Positions 30,228 to 39,756 of a stretch of 61,655 bases of DNA are shown here, in pieces (position 1 is the stretch's first letter; every line of letters begins with the position of its first letter). The stretch covers positions 1-61,655 of the forward strand of contig NZ_AWOR01000053.1 of assembly GCF_000761245.1 (NCBI RefSeq), read 5' to 3'. The DNA comes from Comamonas testosteroni (GTDB taxonomy: Bacteria > Pseudomonadota > Gammaproteobacteria > Burkholderiales > Burkholderiaceae_C). The notes under the pieces were generated by a model. That model was not told the origin of the DNA and ran no database searches. It saw nothing but the letters and a program-made list of their open reading frames with translations. The position numbers and the translations under genes were made by a program.

Positions 30228-30872
30228 ATGAAGAAACTGAACAAAGTGGCGATGTTGTTTGCCTCTGCTGCCCTCGTGACAGCCGCTGGCGCACAAGTGA
30301 AGGCTGCTGACGGTGGCAAGACTATCGACAACTGGCAAAACGGCACCAGCGAACTGGTGTGGAAGAACGGCACGAACGAACTGTGCTGGCGCGATGCCAA
30401 CTGGACTCCTGCTACTGCCGCTGTTGATTGCGACGGTGCTCTGAAGGCCCAGGTTGCTGCTCCCGCTCCCGCCGTTGTGCCTCCCGCTCCTGTGGCTCCC
30501 CAGCCTGCAGTGGCATCTAAGGTTACCTACTCTGCTGACGCTTTCTTCGACTTCGACAAGTCCGTGCTGAAGCCCGCAGGCAAGGCTAAGCTGGATGACC
30601 TGACCGGCAAGATCAAGGACATCAACCTGGAAGTCATCATCGCCGTGGGTCACACTGACTCCATCGGCTCCGATGCTTACAACCAGAAGCTGTCGGTGCG
30701 TCGCGCTGAAGCTGTGAAGGCTTATCTGGTGTCCAAGGGCATCGAAAAGAGCCGCGTGTACACCGAAGGCAAGGGCAAGAAGCAACCCGTGGCAGACAAT
30801 AAGACTGCTGCTGGTCGCGCTCAAAACCGTCGCGTGGAAATCGAAGTTGTGGGCACCAAGGCTGCTCAGTAA
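30228..30872 (+). CDS. OmpA-family outer-membrane protein
   Basis: 214 residues: signal peptide (MKKLNKVAMLFASAALVTAAGAQVKA), a short N-terminal segment with NGTSELVWKNGTNELCWR, an Ala/Pro linker (AAPAPAVVPPAPVAPQP), and a C-terminal OmpA peptidoglycan-binding domain (FFDFDKSVLKPAGKAKL...VGHTDSIGSDAYNQKLSVRRAEAVKAYL...GRAQNRRVEIEV). There is no beta-barrel of the large OmpA type. AGGAG lies before the ATG, and a terminator at 30890-30917 closes the gene. It should tether outer membrane and cell wall. Confidence 0.93.
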   Translation: MKKLNKVAMLFASAALVTAAGAQVKAADGGKTIDNWQNGTSELVWKNGTNELCWRDANWTPATAAVDCDGALKAQVAAPAPAVVPPAPVAPQPAVASKVTYSADAFFDFDKSVLKPAGKAKLDDLTGKIKDINLEVIIAVGHTDSIGSDAYNQKLSVRRAEAVKAYLVSKGIEKSRVYTEGKGKKQPVADNKTAAGRAQNRRVEIEVVGTKAAQ

Positions 30873-30889
30873 TCTTTCGATTGCTACAC

Positions 30890-30917
30890 AAAAAGCCCCG
30901 GTAACGGGGCTTTTTTT
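30890..30917 (+). terminator. Terminator of the ompA-like gene
   Basis: AAAAGCCCCG pairs with CGGGGCTTTT around GTAA and runs into seven Ts. Confidence 0.93.
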
Positions 30918-30955
30918 ATGCCTGATCCATTGCGGTAATCGCGGACAATTGCATC

Positions 30956-31669
30956 ATGAGCAACACTATCAATGCCGACCCGGCAGAACTGGAAAAATTC
31001 TCCAGCCTGGCCCATCGCTGGTGGGATCCCGAGAGTGAATTCAAGCCACTGCATCAGATCAACCCTCTGAGACTGGACTGGATCAACGCCCAGGCGCCAT
31101 TGGCGAACCAGCGTGTGCTGGATGTGGGCTGTGGCGGAGGCATTTTGGCGGACTCCATGGCGCGCAAAGGGGCCAAGGTGGTGGGTATCGATCTGGCAAC
31201 CAAGGCTTTGCGCGTCGCGCAGTTGCATGCTCTGGAGGCAGGAACGCCCAATATTCAATACCATGAGGTCAGCGTCGAGCAGCTGGCGCAGGAGCAGCCG
31301 GCCAGCTTTGATGTGGTCACCTGCATGGAAATGCTGGAGCATGTGCCCGATCCTGCATCCATCGTGCGGGCGTGTGCCCAGCTGGTCAAGCCTGGTGGCT
31401 GGGTGTTTTTTTCCACCATCAATCGCAATGCCAAGGCTTTTGCGCTGGCGATCGTGGCTGCCGAATACATGCTCAAGATGATTCCCAAAGGCACTCATGA
31501 GTACGCCAAGTTGCTGCGCCCAAGCGAGTTGGCTCGCTTTGCGCGCGAAGCCGGCCTGGATGTGCAAGGCAGCAAAGGCATGGAGCACAACCCGATCTCG
31601 GGCCGCTATTGGCTCAGCAATGACACCTCGGTCAATTACATGCTGGCAACACGCCGCCCGCAGGAGTGA
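30956..31669 (+). CDS. ubiG: Ubiquinone biosynthesis O-methyltransferase
   Basis: 237-residue class I SAM methyltransferase. Motif I is [16 protein letters not shown], followed by GIDLA and the post motifs [16 protein letters not shown] and [12 protein letters not shown]. The opening [31 protein letters not shown] is typical of UbiG. It methylates the ring hydroxyls of ubiquinone precursors. The stop lies 5 bp before the gph start, so the two form an operon. Confidence 0.95.
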   Translation: MSNTINADPAELEKFSSLAHRWWDPESEFKPLHQINPLRLDWINAQAPLANQRVLDVGCGGGILADSMARKGAKVVGIDLATKALRVAQLHALEAGTPNIQYHEVSVEQLAQEQPASFDVVTCMEMLEHVPDPASIVRACAQLVKPGGWVFFSTINRNAKAFALAIVAAEYMLKMIPKGTHEYAKLLRPSELARFAREAGLDVQGSKGMEHNPISGRYWLSNDTSVNYMLATRRPQE

Positions 31670-31674
31670 CAGCC

Positions 31675-32334
31675 ATGTGGAAGCACGTTAGAGCCGTTCT
31701 TTTTGATCTGGATGGCACTTTGATTGACAGCGCTCCTGATCTGGGTGCTGCAGCGGACAAAATGCGTGTGGATCGCGGCATGCCGTCGCTGCCGCTCAAT
31801 GCCTACCGCCATATGGCCGGGGCTGGGGCGCGCGGAATGCTGGGTATTGCGTTCGGTATGACGCCTGAGTCTGCCGGCTTTGCGGAAATGCGGGAGGAGT
31901 TCTTTCGCAACTACGAACAATGCATGACCGAGCGTACCTATGCTTTTGATGGCGTGCCCGAGTTGATCCGGGCATTGGAGGCCGGCCCGCTTCTATGGGG
32001 CGTGGTGACCAACAAGTCCATGCGCTTCACTGACCCTTTGACACGGCAAATGCCCTTGTTTGCACAGGCTGCAGCTGTGGTGAGCGGGGATACGACGCCG
32101 CATGCCAAGCCTCATCCCGAACCTCTGTTTGAGGCTGCCCGACGTATGCAGATTGCTCCCGAGCATTGCATTTATGTCGGAGATGACGAGCGTGATATTC
32201 AGGCGGGTGCCGCAGCGGGTATGAAAACTGTAGCTGCACGCTATGGCTACCTGGGGGCGACAGCAGATACGGTTCATTGGGGGGCTGATGCGCATATCAA
32301 TTCACCGCTTGAGTTGTTGAAGTTGCTGGGATGA
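31675..32334 (+). CDS. gph: Phosphoglycolate phosphatase (HAD family)
   Basis: 219 residues with HAD motif I FDLDGTLIDSAPDL, motif II in VTNKS, Lys in KPHPEP and motif III YVGDDERDIQAG. It removes phosphate from 2-phosphoglycolate. The ATG at 31675 has AGGAG 8 bp before it; a GTG at 31666 is possible but worse placed. Downstream of ubiG and directly before ssrA. Confidence 0.92.
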   Translation: MWKHVRAVLFDLDGTLIDSAPDLGAAADKMRVDRGMPSLPLNAYRHMAGAGARGMLGIAFGMTPESAGFAEMREEFFRNYEQCMTERTYAFDGVPELIRALEAGPLLWGVVTNKSMRFTDPLTRQMPLFAQAAAVVSGDTTPHAKPHPEPLFEAARRMQIAPEHCIYVGDDERDIQAGAAAGMKTVAARYGYLGATADTVHWGADAHINSPLELLKLLG

Positions 32335-32353
32335 GGCTAGAATAGGCAACTAA

Positions 32354-32730
32354 GGGGCTGTCCTGGTTTCGACGTGGGTTCGGGACCGGTGCGGTGCATG
32401 TCGAGCTTGAGTGATGCTCGTAAATCTCCATTCAAAAAACTAACTGCAAACGACGAACGTTTCGCACTCGCCGCTTAATCCGGTGAGCCTTGCAACAGCA
32501 CGCTAGTGGGCTGGGCAAGGGGGTAGCAATACCTCCCGGCTGCAAGGGAATTTACATTAGCTGGCTGGATACCGGGCTTCTTGGTATTTGGCGAGATTTT
32601 AGGGAGCTGGCTACCCAAGCAGCGTGTGCCTGCGGGGTTTGGGTGGCGAGATTTAAAACAGAGCACTAAACATGTAGATCTGTCCGGCGAAGGCTTACGG
32701 ACGCGGGTTCAATTCCCGCCAGCTCCACCA
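32354..32730 (+). ncRNA. ssrA: Transfer-messenger RNA (tmRNA)
   Basis: A 377-nt tmRNA. The 5' GGGGCTG pairs with 3' CAGCTCC next to encoded ACCA, and GGTTCAATTCC forms the T arm. The tag frame at 32446-32478 reads ANDERFALAA then TAA, the betaproteobacterial tag. It rescues stalled ribosomes with SmpB. The 3' end is a common integration site, and an integrase gene follows 216 bp downstream. Confidence 0.97.
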
Positions 32731-32741
32731 TCCACCCATCC

Positions 32742-32776
32742 AAAGGGGTTCAATGAAATTCATTGAACCCCTTTTT
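32742..32776 (+). terminator. Terminator after ssrA
   Basis: AAAGGGGTTCAATGAA pairs with TTCATTGAACCCCTTT, followed by Ts, 12 bp after the tmRNA 3' end. Confidence 0.92.
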
Positions 32777-32844
32777 ATTTTTAGAAATCAATGACTTAGA
32801 GTGCAATTGAGTCTAAAGAGATTCCACTTCTGCCAATAACGAGA

Positions 32845-32988
32845 GGGGGAACGGATGGGGGAACAGACGATTGAAATGGTAGATTTACCTCCATTGTTCC
32901 CCCTCCTCCCTCTGGGGAAGGTGATTTTTGAGAGGTTTGTTCCCCCATGTTGACCGATGCTCAGTGCAGAAATGCCACTTGTTCCCCC
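32845..32988. repeat. Cluster of five GGGGGAAC/GTTCCCCC octamers before and at the integrase start
   Basis: GGGGGAAC occurs at 32845-32852 and 32857-32864. Its complement GTTCCCCC occurs at 32896-32903, 32939-32946 (touching the integrase ATG) and 32981-32988 (inside the gene). Two direct copies facing three inverted ones near an integrase look like arm-type or autoregulatory binding sites, but no binding is proven. Confidence 0.5.
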
Positions 32989-34194
32989 GGCGCGAAGAGA
33001 GAGCGTTTTTCTGACTCTGGAGGCTTGTACTTGGAGGTCAGTCCCGCAGGATCACGGCGTTGGTTCTGGAAGTACCGTAAAGATGGCAAAGAAGGTCGTT
33101 TGGCACTGGGAAGTTACCCGCAGGTCAGCTTGTCAGCTGCGCGCAAAGCGCGAGACATTGCTCGGCTGCAAAAGTCTGAAGGCATTGACCCTGCTAAAGC
33201 GCGCAAGGTTGAAAAGCTGGTTAATCCGACTGGGTTTGACAATTCTTTCAAATCAGTGGCTTTGGAATGGCATGGACGGCAGGTCACTCGCTGGAGTCCA
33301 GGGCATGCCGAGCGCACACTTCGGCAGTTGGAGCGCGACTTGTTCCCCTGGATTGGTGATAGGGAAATGTCACAGATTCAGCCCATGGAGCTTTTGGCGG
33401 TGCTTCAAAAGGTGGAGGAGCGTGGTGCGATTGAGACTGCAGACCGTGCTTTGATGCTAGCTCGGCAGGTCTGGCGCTATTGGCTACCAACGGCCAGCAA
33501 TACTCAGCGTGACATCACAGAGGGGTTGAAGGCACGGTTGACCCCTTATCGTGGAAGTAATTTCCCAGCGATCGTGGAGCCGGAGCGCTTTGGCGAACTT
33601 TTGAGGGCGATGTATGCCTACAAAGGCGGCCCGTTTGTGCGAACGGCACTTTTGCTGGCGCCGCTGCTTTATCAGCGCCCAGGCAATCTGCGGATGATGG
33701 AGTGGGAAGAGCTTGATTTGGATGGGCAACTGTGGACGATTCCTAGCGCAAAAATGAAGCGTTCTGTGCAAGAGAAGGAAAACGGCGAGCCGCATGTTGT
33801 GCCGTTGCCCAAACAGGCGGTAGCAATGCTTCGTGAGTTGAAGCCTCTCAGTGGGCGTGGCCGTTATGTTTTCCCTGGCCAGCGAGACCATGACCGGCCC
33901 ATGTCAGATAACTCTGTGCGTACAGCCTTGTATAGCCTCGGGTTTGGCGATGAGCAAAGCTGGCATGGTTTTCGGGCCAGTGCCAGAACCATGTTGGTCG
34001 ATCAGCTAGATCTGGATCCTCTGGCCATCGAGGCCAATCTGGCACATGCCGTCAAGGATGCCAATGGACGTAGCTACAACCGCACCAAGTACTTGGCAAA
34101 GCGCTTTGATCAGGTTCAGCAGTGGGCTGATTACCTTGATCGACTGCGTAATGGCGAGGCCAATGTGCTTGCGTTGCATCAGCGTGTAGGCTGA
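32947..34194 (+). CDS. int: Tyrosine recombinase / phage-type integrase at ssrA
   Basis: 415 residues. The N-terminal DUF4102-type arm domain (LTDAQCRNATC, FSDSGGLYLEVSPAGSRRWFWKYRKDGKEGRLALGSYP) is followed by a core-binding region (about 95-190) and a catalytic domain. The catalytic residues appear in order: Arg in QRPGN, His and Arg in WHGFR, the His in LAHAV, and the nucleophilic Tyr in YNRTKY. It resembles P4-type island integrases. It is complete, lies right after the tmRNA in the same direction, and probably inserted the downstream DNA. Confidence 0.93.
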   Translation: MLTDAQCRNATCSPGAKRERFSDSGGLYLEVSPAGSRRWFWKYRKDGKEGRLALGSYPQVSLSAARKARDIARLQKSEGIDPAKARKVEKLVNPTGFDNSFKSVALEWHGRQVTRWSPGHAERTLRQLERDLFPWIGDREMSQIQPMELLAVLQKVEERGAIETADRALMLARQVWRYWLPTASNTQRDITEGLKARLTPYRGSNFPAIVEPERFGELLRAMYAYKGGPFVRTALLLAPLLYQRPGNLRMMEWEELDLDGQLWTIPSAKMKRSVQEKENGEPHVVPLPKQAVAMLRELKPLSGRGRYVFPGQRDHDRPMSDNSVRTALYSLGFGDEQSWHGFRASARTMLVDQLDLDPLAIEANLAHAVKDANGRSYNRTKYLAKRFDQVQQWADYLDRLRNGEANVLALHQRVG

Positions 34195-34738
34195 CATGTA
34201 GAAGCTCTGATTTGATCTGAGAGTTGCTCCCGCTTCGTCTGGTACACCTGTTAGGTTGATTCAGTGCGGAAGGGGGCCGCCTTCAAAGCTGAGACTGCAC
34301 CGTTACTGAGCTTGCTCGGGGATATGGATTGATCCTTGTCAGGGAATCCTGATTGGGGACGACTGATACTGGAATGAGCAGGCGACGTACTTGGAGCAAC
34401 ACCTCACCTTAAAGCCGCTCACGCCATTCCGGACCGTCGCTGCTTGCTATTTTTCTACTGCCTCCGGTTTTTGCGCCTTGTTCAATCATCCGTTAGGGAA
34501 GGTCTGCATAGAACGCCTGACGACCTGCTTGGCATCGTCGTGAAGCACTGAGACGATACGCAGCATGAAGCAGCACGCTTGGGCTTGGGCGGTTCGCTAA
34601 TCCGGTGCTGCAGGCACGTGAACTGAGAAGGAACATGCTTCGTCCGTATTGTGGATCAATGGGTCAGCGTATTTGCTCGGTCATGCGTGTGTTGTGCGGA
34701 CCTTCCTTAGCAAAGCAGGCGGCACCATAGAGCACAAG
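34195..34738. other. Non-coding stretch after the integrase
   Basis: No convincing gene, RNA or strong terminator is seen in these 540 bases. Composition is mixed and fragments may be mobile-element debris, since a transposase remnant follows directly. Confidence 0.4.
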
Positions 34739-35384
34739 ATGAATCAGATCCGTTACATCTCAGAGCAGAAACTCTGGTCCCTCGAGCAAATGAAGCCACC
34801 TCTGAGCCGGACCGTGGTTGAGTTGACTAAAGAAACCAGTATCACCGCCTTCACCCTGCGTACGTGGCGCGAAGCAGCTCGCCAAGGCGGTCATGCGTAC
34901 CTGCCCGTCAAAGGCTGCTTCTTCTACTGCTACATGGGCAAGGACATGTACAGCAGAAAGCTGGTGGCCAACGAAGTGCACGAAGCCGAAGCTTCGCAGC
35001 AGGCATCGCAACTGCTGCACAAGGCCTGCCTGCGTGAGCAAACGGCAGGTCGCCCGCTGGTACCTGACTCGGGCAATGGCTCGGATCTGCTGATGGCAAT
35101 GCAGGCCCTGGGCGTGGTTCCGTCATACAGCCGGCCTCGGGTCAGTAACGACACGCCTACGCCGAGGCCCTGTTCCGCACGGCCAAATGCTGGCCGCTTT
35201 GGCCGAGCGTCCCTTCGACAGCGTGCAGCAGGCCAGGCGATGGGTGCTGTGCTTTGTGGATTGGCACAACGAAGAGCATCGCCACGGCGCGTTGAGGTAC
35301 GTAACGCCAGGCCCGCGTCACAGAAGGCGGGATCCGCATAACCTGGCTGTGCTGTTGTGCCGTCGCCGTGCTTTGGACTCTTAG
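34739..35384 (+). pseudogene. IS3-family transposase remnant (internally deleted and frameshifted)
   Basis: The first about 50 residues (MNQIRYISEQKLWSLEQMKPPLSRTV, then TLRTWREAAR) look like the OrfA helix-turn-helix part. They are joined without a break to the middle of an OrfB DDE domain (GKDMYSRKLVANEVHEAEAS, RPRVSNDTP), so the region between is deleted. After about 35157 the match moves to another frame (YAEALFRTAKCW) and from about 35187 to a third (WHNEEHRHGALRYVTPGPRHRR), showing at least two frameshifts. The DDE Asp-containing HSDNG block is degraded to DSGNG. No intact terminal repeats are evident. Confidence 0.82.
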
Positions 35385-36418
35385 AAAGTATGTCGCATGC
35401 CGAGTTGTATGCCGCGCAGGTCCTGGCCAAGGGCCGGTGCGCGCGTACCCATGTCCTGGCTGGAGGGAAACATGGCGATGCGGCTGCTCCCTTTGTTGCT
35501 GAGCAAGGCGGCCGAGGTATACAGCATGGTGCGCTTTGACAGGTTGTAGGCATAGCCGACGGCGAACAGCGATGCGTCGCCGAGGCTGCGCTTGTTCTGG
35601 ATCCAGGAAGCGCGGAACTCTCCTGCTCCGAGGGGCACGGTGGCGCCCACCAGGTAGCCTTTGGCCGATTCCAGGGAGTCAGCCTTGTTGTGCTGCAGGT
35701 AGCCAAACAGCTTGAAATGATCAAAGCGGTAGGTGGCACCGAGGCCGGTGGTCTGGCTGGACACGGAACCCGTGCCCTGGGCACCGATGGCGCCGACGGC
35801 GGCTTCGATGCGGTCCATCGCCAGGCCGATGTAGAGGCGATCGGCCGTGTACTCGGCGCTCGCGGCGATGTTCTTGTTTGCCGTACCTTCGCGCATCTGC
35901 GCCAGCAGGCGTATGTTCAGGCCGCCGAACAGCGTCGGCGAGAGGTATTGCACCGCGTTGGGTAGCTGCGCGGTGTAGCCGCGTACCGCATTGCCTTGCA
36001 GCATCGACAACTGGGCACCGGTTTGCGAGCGCGCGAACGGATCGCTTTTACCGGTGATGAAGATGAAGGGGCTCCATTGGGCGCCGAGCTGGACGGAACC
36101 GAGCGAGTTGTCGCGCAGGCCGACGTAGGCTTCGCGGTTGAAGAAGGTGGTGGGGTTGGTCTGCATGCCGGTGTCGGCCTGGAAGCCGTTCTCGAGCTTG
36201 AAATAGGCGGTGAGGCCGCCACCGAGTTGTTCGGTGCCGCGCAGGCCGAATAGCGAGGTATCGCTGCTTAAGGTGTTGCGCGTCCCGGCTTCGCCCTGGT
36301 ACTTGATGGCGTTGAGGCTCAGGTCGATGCGCCCGTACAGCTCGACGCCGGATGTCTGCGCGGCCGTGATCAAGGGAAGCAGGGCCAGGGGCATGGCGCT
36401 GAGTTTCGTGAAGCTCAT
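35381..36418 (-). CDS. Outer-membrane porin (Burkholderiales Gram-negative porin family)
   Basis: 345 residues: signal peptide (KLSAMPLALLPLITAAQT), then a 16-strand-type porin beginning SGVELYGRIDLSLNAIKY, with the family blocks FGLRGTEQLGGGLTAYFKLENGF and FNREAYVGLRDNSLGSVQLG, and a terminal Phe (GMRHTF). It is the last gene of the minus-strand catabolic cluster and may admit its aromatic substrate. The start at 36418 is set by the signal peptide. Its end touches the transposase remnant. Confidence 0.88.
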   Translation of the reverse strand: MSFTKLSAMPLALLPLITAAQTSGVELYGRIDLSLNAIKYQGEAGTRNTLSSDTSLFGLRGTEQLGGGLTAYFKLENGFQADTGMQTNPTTFFNREAYVGLRDNSLGSVQLGAQWSPFIFITGKSDPFARSQTGAQLSMLQGNAVRGYTAQLPNAVQYLSPTLFGGLNIRLLAQMREGTANKNIAASAEYTADRLYIGLAMDRIEAAVGAIGAQGTGSVSSQTTGLGATYRFDHFKLFGYLQHNKADSLESAKGYLVGATVPLGAGEFRASWIQNKRSLGDASLFAVGYAYNLSKRTMLYTSAALLSNKGSSRIAMFPSSQDMGTRAPALGQDLRGIQLGMRHTF

Positions 36419-36492
36419 GTGGATGTGTCTCCGGATGGTTGTGCGTTGGTGGGAGGGTGATCGCCTTGTGGTGGCCGATGAATGTGTCCGCC

Positions 36493-37947
36493 TCATGCCG
36501 GTACTTTCAGCACATGCGCCTGCATGTAGTGCTTGAGGCCTTGCGCGGCATACTCGCTGCCCAGGCCGGACTGCTTGGCTCCACCAAAAGGAATCTGCGC
36601 GTCCAGCCACAGATGGCGGTTGACGCTGGCGGTGCCTACGTCGAGGCGCGCCGCGATGCGCGCCGCGGCCTGGGTGTCGCGGCCCCAGACCGAACCCGTC
36701 AGCCCGTAGGGGCTGGCATTGGCGCGCTGGACCACCTCGTCGATGTCGGAGAAGCTCAGCACGGGCAGTACGGGGCCGAACGGCTCTTCGGCCACGAGGC
36801 GGCTGTCTTCGGCGATGTCGCTAACGACGGTGGGGGCGATGAAGTAGCCTGGGCGTTCGATTGCATGCCCGCCACAATGGAAGCGGGCGCCGCGCGCTCG
36901 CGCATCGGCGAGGATGTCCAGCACGATGCGGTACTGCGCCGCGTTCTGCACCGGTCCCAGGGCCACGCCGGCTTCGAAGCCGTGGCCCACCGGCGCGGCT
37001 TGCGCTAGGCGCGCCAGGGCGGTGCAGAACGCAGCGTGCAGGCTGTCGTGCACGTAGAGGCGCTTGATCGCCATGCAGATCTGGCCGCTGTTGGCGAAGG
37101 CCGCATGGAACAGTTGTGGCGCGATCGCCTCGGGGTCGGCATCTGCGAGTACGATGGCGGCGTCGTTGCCACCGAGCTCCAGTGTCAGCCGCTTGAGCGT
37201 GCCCGCGCTGCTGGCCATGACTTTCTTGCCGGTGGCGCCTGAGCCTGTGAAGCTGATTTTGTCGATGTCGCGATGCTCGGCCAGCGCCCGGCCCAGCGCG
37301 TTGCCTCCCGAGACCATGTTCAGCACGCCGCGGGGCAGCACGGACTGCGCCCTTTGCGCAAAGCGCAGTGCGCTCAGCGGCGTGTAGGGGGAAGGCTTGA
37401 CGACGATGGTGTTGCCGGTGAGCAGCGCGTGCGTGATCTTCGGGAGGCACAGCACCAAGGGCATGTTCCAGGGCGTGATCGCGCCGACCACGCCCAGCGG
37501 CCGGTGGTGCAGCTCGACGCGGCCGTCGGCGTCATGGCGCAGTACTTCCATCGGCACCTCGACTGCGACCAGGTTTTGCAACTGCGTGGCGGCGCGCAAC
37601 ACCTCGTCGCGTGCCCGCGCCAGCGGCTTGCCCTGTTCCAGGGTGATCAACGCGGCCAGTGGATCCAGGTCTTGCTGCAGCAGATCGGCGAGCCGCAGCA
37701 GGCTGTGGCGCCGTTCGGCCCAGGACCGCGAGGCCCAAGCCGGCTGGGCCTGCCTTGCTGCGGCGACGGCCTGGTCCAGCTGGGCCGGCGAGGCTTCGGG
37801 CGCGGTCCCAAAAGCTTCGCCGGTGGCAGGGTCGATGACCTCATATCGGCCGGCGCCGTCAATGGCGCGGCCGTCGATGGACAGCATCGGGGGCGATGCG
37901 TCAAGGCGTAGCGCGCGCAGCGCATCCGCACGCGTCAGGTGCTCCAT
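36493..37947 (-). CDS. NAD(P)-dependent aldehyde dehydrogenase
   Basis: 484 residues of the ALDH superfamily. It has the Asn-containing GAITPWNMPLVLCLPKITHALLTGN, FTGSGATGKKVM for cofactor binding, the Glu in LTLELGGNDAAIV, and the catalytic Cys in NSGQICMAIKRLYV. GPVLPVLSFSDIDEVV and ASPYGLTGSVWG close the domain. It probably oxidises the aldehyde made by the neighbouring thiamine-diphosphate enzyme, as benzaldehyde dehydrogenase does in mandelate-type pathways; the substrate is inferred from context only. ATG 37947 has AAGGA before it. Confidence 0.9.
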   Translation of the reverse strand: MEHLTRADALRALRLDASPPMLSIDGRAIDGAGRYEVIDPATGEAFGTAPEASPAQLDQAVAAARQAQPAWASRSWAERRHSLLRLADLLQQDLDPLAALITLEQGKPLARARDEVLRAATQLQNLVAVEVPMEVLRHDADGRVELHHRPLGVVGAITPWNMPLVLCLPKITHALLTGNTIVVKPSPYTPLSALRFAQRAQSVLPRGVLNMVSGGNALGRALAEHRDIDKISFTGSGATGKKVMASSAGTLKRLTLELGGNDAAIVLADADPEAIAPQLFHAAFANSGQICMAIKRLYVHDSLHAAFCTALARLAQAAPVGHGFEAGVALGPVQNAAQYRIVLDILADARARGARFHCGGHAIERPGYFIAPTVVSDIAEDSRLVAEEPFGPVLPVLSFSDIDEVVQRANASPYGLTGSVWGRDTQAAARIAARLDVGTASVNRHLWLDAQIPFGGAKQSGLGSEYAAQGLKHYMQAHVLKVPA

Positions 37948-37997
37948 GGGGAATCCTTTCAGTTGGGGGGCGGGGCTGGAGCCCCGCAGGAGGGGAT

Positions 37998-39734
37998 CTA
38001 CTCGCCGATGACGTTGAGCAGGGCCTGGCGGCCTTCGGCCTGCACCGCATGCAAGGCGCGGCGCAGCGCCGGTAGCAAGTCTTCGCGGTGGGTGACGCGC
38101 TCGCCGTAGCCGCCCGAGGCCTCGCAATACCTTTCGAAGTCGGGCACTGGCCTGAGCGATGACAATGGCTGGGCTTGGCGCTCCCGGGCTTGATGCGCGG
38201 CATGGCCTTGCGGGTACATGCCGGTGGCGGCCTTCTGCACCCCCTCCCAGGCTTCGTTATTGAATACCACCGTGAGCACCGGCAGATGGTGCATCGCGGC
38301 CGCATGATGGCAGGCGGCGGGGTTGGCGAAGAGGTAGGCGCCGTCGCCGAGCACGCAGATCACGGTGCGGCCGGGGGCCGCCTGCTGGGCGCCCAGCGCG
38401 GCAGGCAGACCCCAGCCTAGCCCACCGGAGGAGGGGAGCTGGAAGAAGCCGCCGGCCTCTTCAAAATCCATCTGCTCGCGCATGGCGGAGTACTCGTTGA
38501 TCACGATGGCGTCGCGCGGTCGCACGGCCTCTAGGCAGCGGGAAAGGAACAGCTTGCTGATGGCGCCACCACGGGCCTCGTCGCGCTGTGCTCGTTCCGC
38601 GACGCCGGCGCGGACGGCCTTGCTCATAGCCTGGGCGCGCAGGCTGCGCGCTTGCGCGCCGCGCTGCGCGCCTACGGCCTCCAGTGCCGGGATCAGCGCG
38701 GCGAGCAGGGCGCTGGCGTTGCTCGTGATGCAGAGGTCGGAAGCAAAGTTGCGCATCGGATAGCGCGCGAACAGCGGGTCGCTGCCGGCCAGCGCGACAA
38801 AGGCTCCGGCCCGGGGCTCCATGGCGGTCGGTATCCACGGCACGTCGGTTTCGAGGAACAGCAGCGCATCGGCCTGTGGCAGCACCGTGCCCATGTCATA
38901 GCCCAGGTGCAGCGGGTGCGATGACGGAAAGCTCACGTAGCGGGGCCGGTTCTCTGCCACTCCAATGCCAAAGCGGTCGGCGAGCTCGGTCAGCTGAGCG
39001 ACGGTTTGCGGGTCTGCGCCGCTGCTGGTACAGACGACGACCGGCAGTTCGGCCGACGCCAGCGCCCGCGCCAGCTTTTGCACCGCCGATGGATCGGGAT
39101 GGGCGGAGGAGGCAATGGGCACGTTGTGGCCGACGGGGCAGCTGTCCTTGGGCTGGGCCAGCACTTCGCGTGGCAGCGTCACATAGACCGGGCCGCGCGG
39201 CTCGGTGGTGGCGACGCCGAGCGCACGGTCGACCACGTCGGCGACCTGCATGCCGTCGCGCAGTTCGTAGTCCCATTTGACGAGTTCCCGCACCATCGCG
39301 CCCTGGTCGAACATCTCCTGCGCCCAATGGACTTCATGCGTGCGTGAGCCGGTGCGGCCGTGCTCGAACCAAGGAGTTCGGCCCGCCGCCAGCAGCAGCG
39401 GCACCTGGGCACGGATCGCGTTGAACAGGCCGCATACGGCATTAGCCGTTCCCACGCTCACATGGAGCATCACGGCCTGGGGGCGGCGTGCCACCATATA
39501 GAAGCCGTGGGCCATGCCTATGGCCAGGTTTTCATGCGCGATCAGTATCGGCTCGGGCAGCGCCAGCCCGGCGCTGGCGGCGCGTGCATAGGCTTCGATC
39601 ACCGGTGCGGTGTCGGTGCCGGCACCGACGTAGAAGTAGTCGACGCCGCGGTCCTTGAGCAGCACGAGGAAAGCCTCGGCGACGGACTCGGTGCGAACCG
39701 TGGAGTGGGCGTCAGCCCGCAAAGCTTGGGTCAT
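37998..39734 (-). CDS. Thiamine-diphosphate-dependent enzyme (benzoylformate-decarboxylase / acetolactate-synthase-like)
   Basis: 578 residues with the three domains of the family. The N-terminal pyrimidine-binding part has the conserved Glu in IAHENLAIGMAHG, the middle domain spans about 200-330, and the PP domain holds the ThDP motif GDGAYLFANPAACHHAAAMHHLPVLTVVFNN. It likely decarboxylates or ligates a 2-keto acid. Together with the adjacent aldehyde dehydrogenase a 2-keto acid to aldehyde to acid sequence is plausible. It is not close enough to a named enzyme to give a substrate. The Bug protein gene is 22 bp upstream in the same operon. Confidence 0.87.
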   Translation of the reverse strand: MTQALRADAHSTVRTESVAEAFLVLLKDRGVDYFYVGAGTDTAPVIEAYARAASAGLALPEPILIAHENLAIGMAHGFYMVARRPQAVMLHVSVGTANAVCGLFNAIRAQVPLLLAAGRTPWFEHGRTGSRTHEVHWAQEMFDQGAMVRELVKWDYELRDGMQVADVVDRALGVATTEPRGPVYVTLPREVLAQPKDSCPVGHNVPIASSAHPDPSAVQKLARALASAELPVVVCTSSGADPQTVAQLTELADRFGIGVAENRPRYVSFPSSHPLHLGYDMGTVLPQADALLFLETDVPWIPTAMEPRAGAFVALAGSDPLFARYPMRNFASDLCITSNASALLAALIPALEAVGAQRGAQARSLRAQAMSKAVRAGVAERAQRDEARGGAISKLFLSRCLEAVRPRDAIVINEYSAMREQMDFEEAGGFFQLPSSGGLGWGLPAALGAQQAAPGRTVICVLGDGAYLFANPAACHHAAAMHHLPVLTVVFNNEAWEGVQKAATGMYPQGHAAHQARERQAQPLSSLRPVPDFERYCEASGGYGERVTHREDLLPALRRALHAVQAEGRQALLNVIGE

Positions 39735-39756
39735 TGGTATGCCTTGCGCGGATAGC

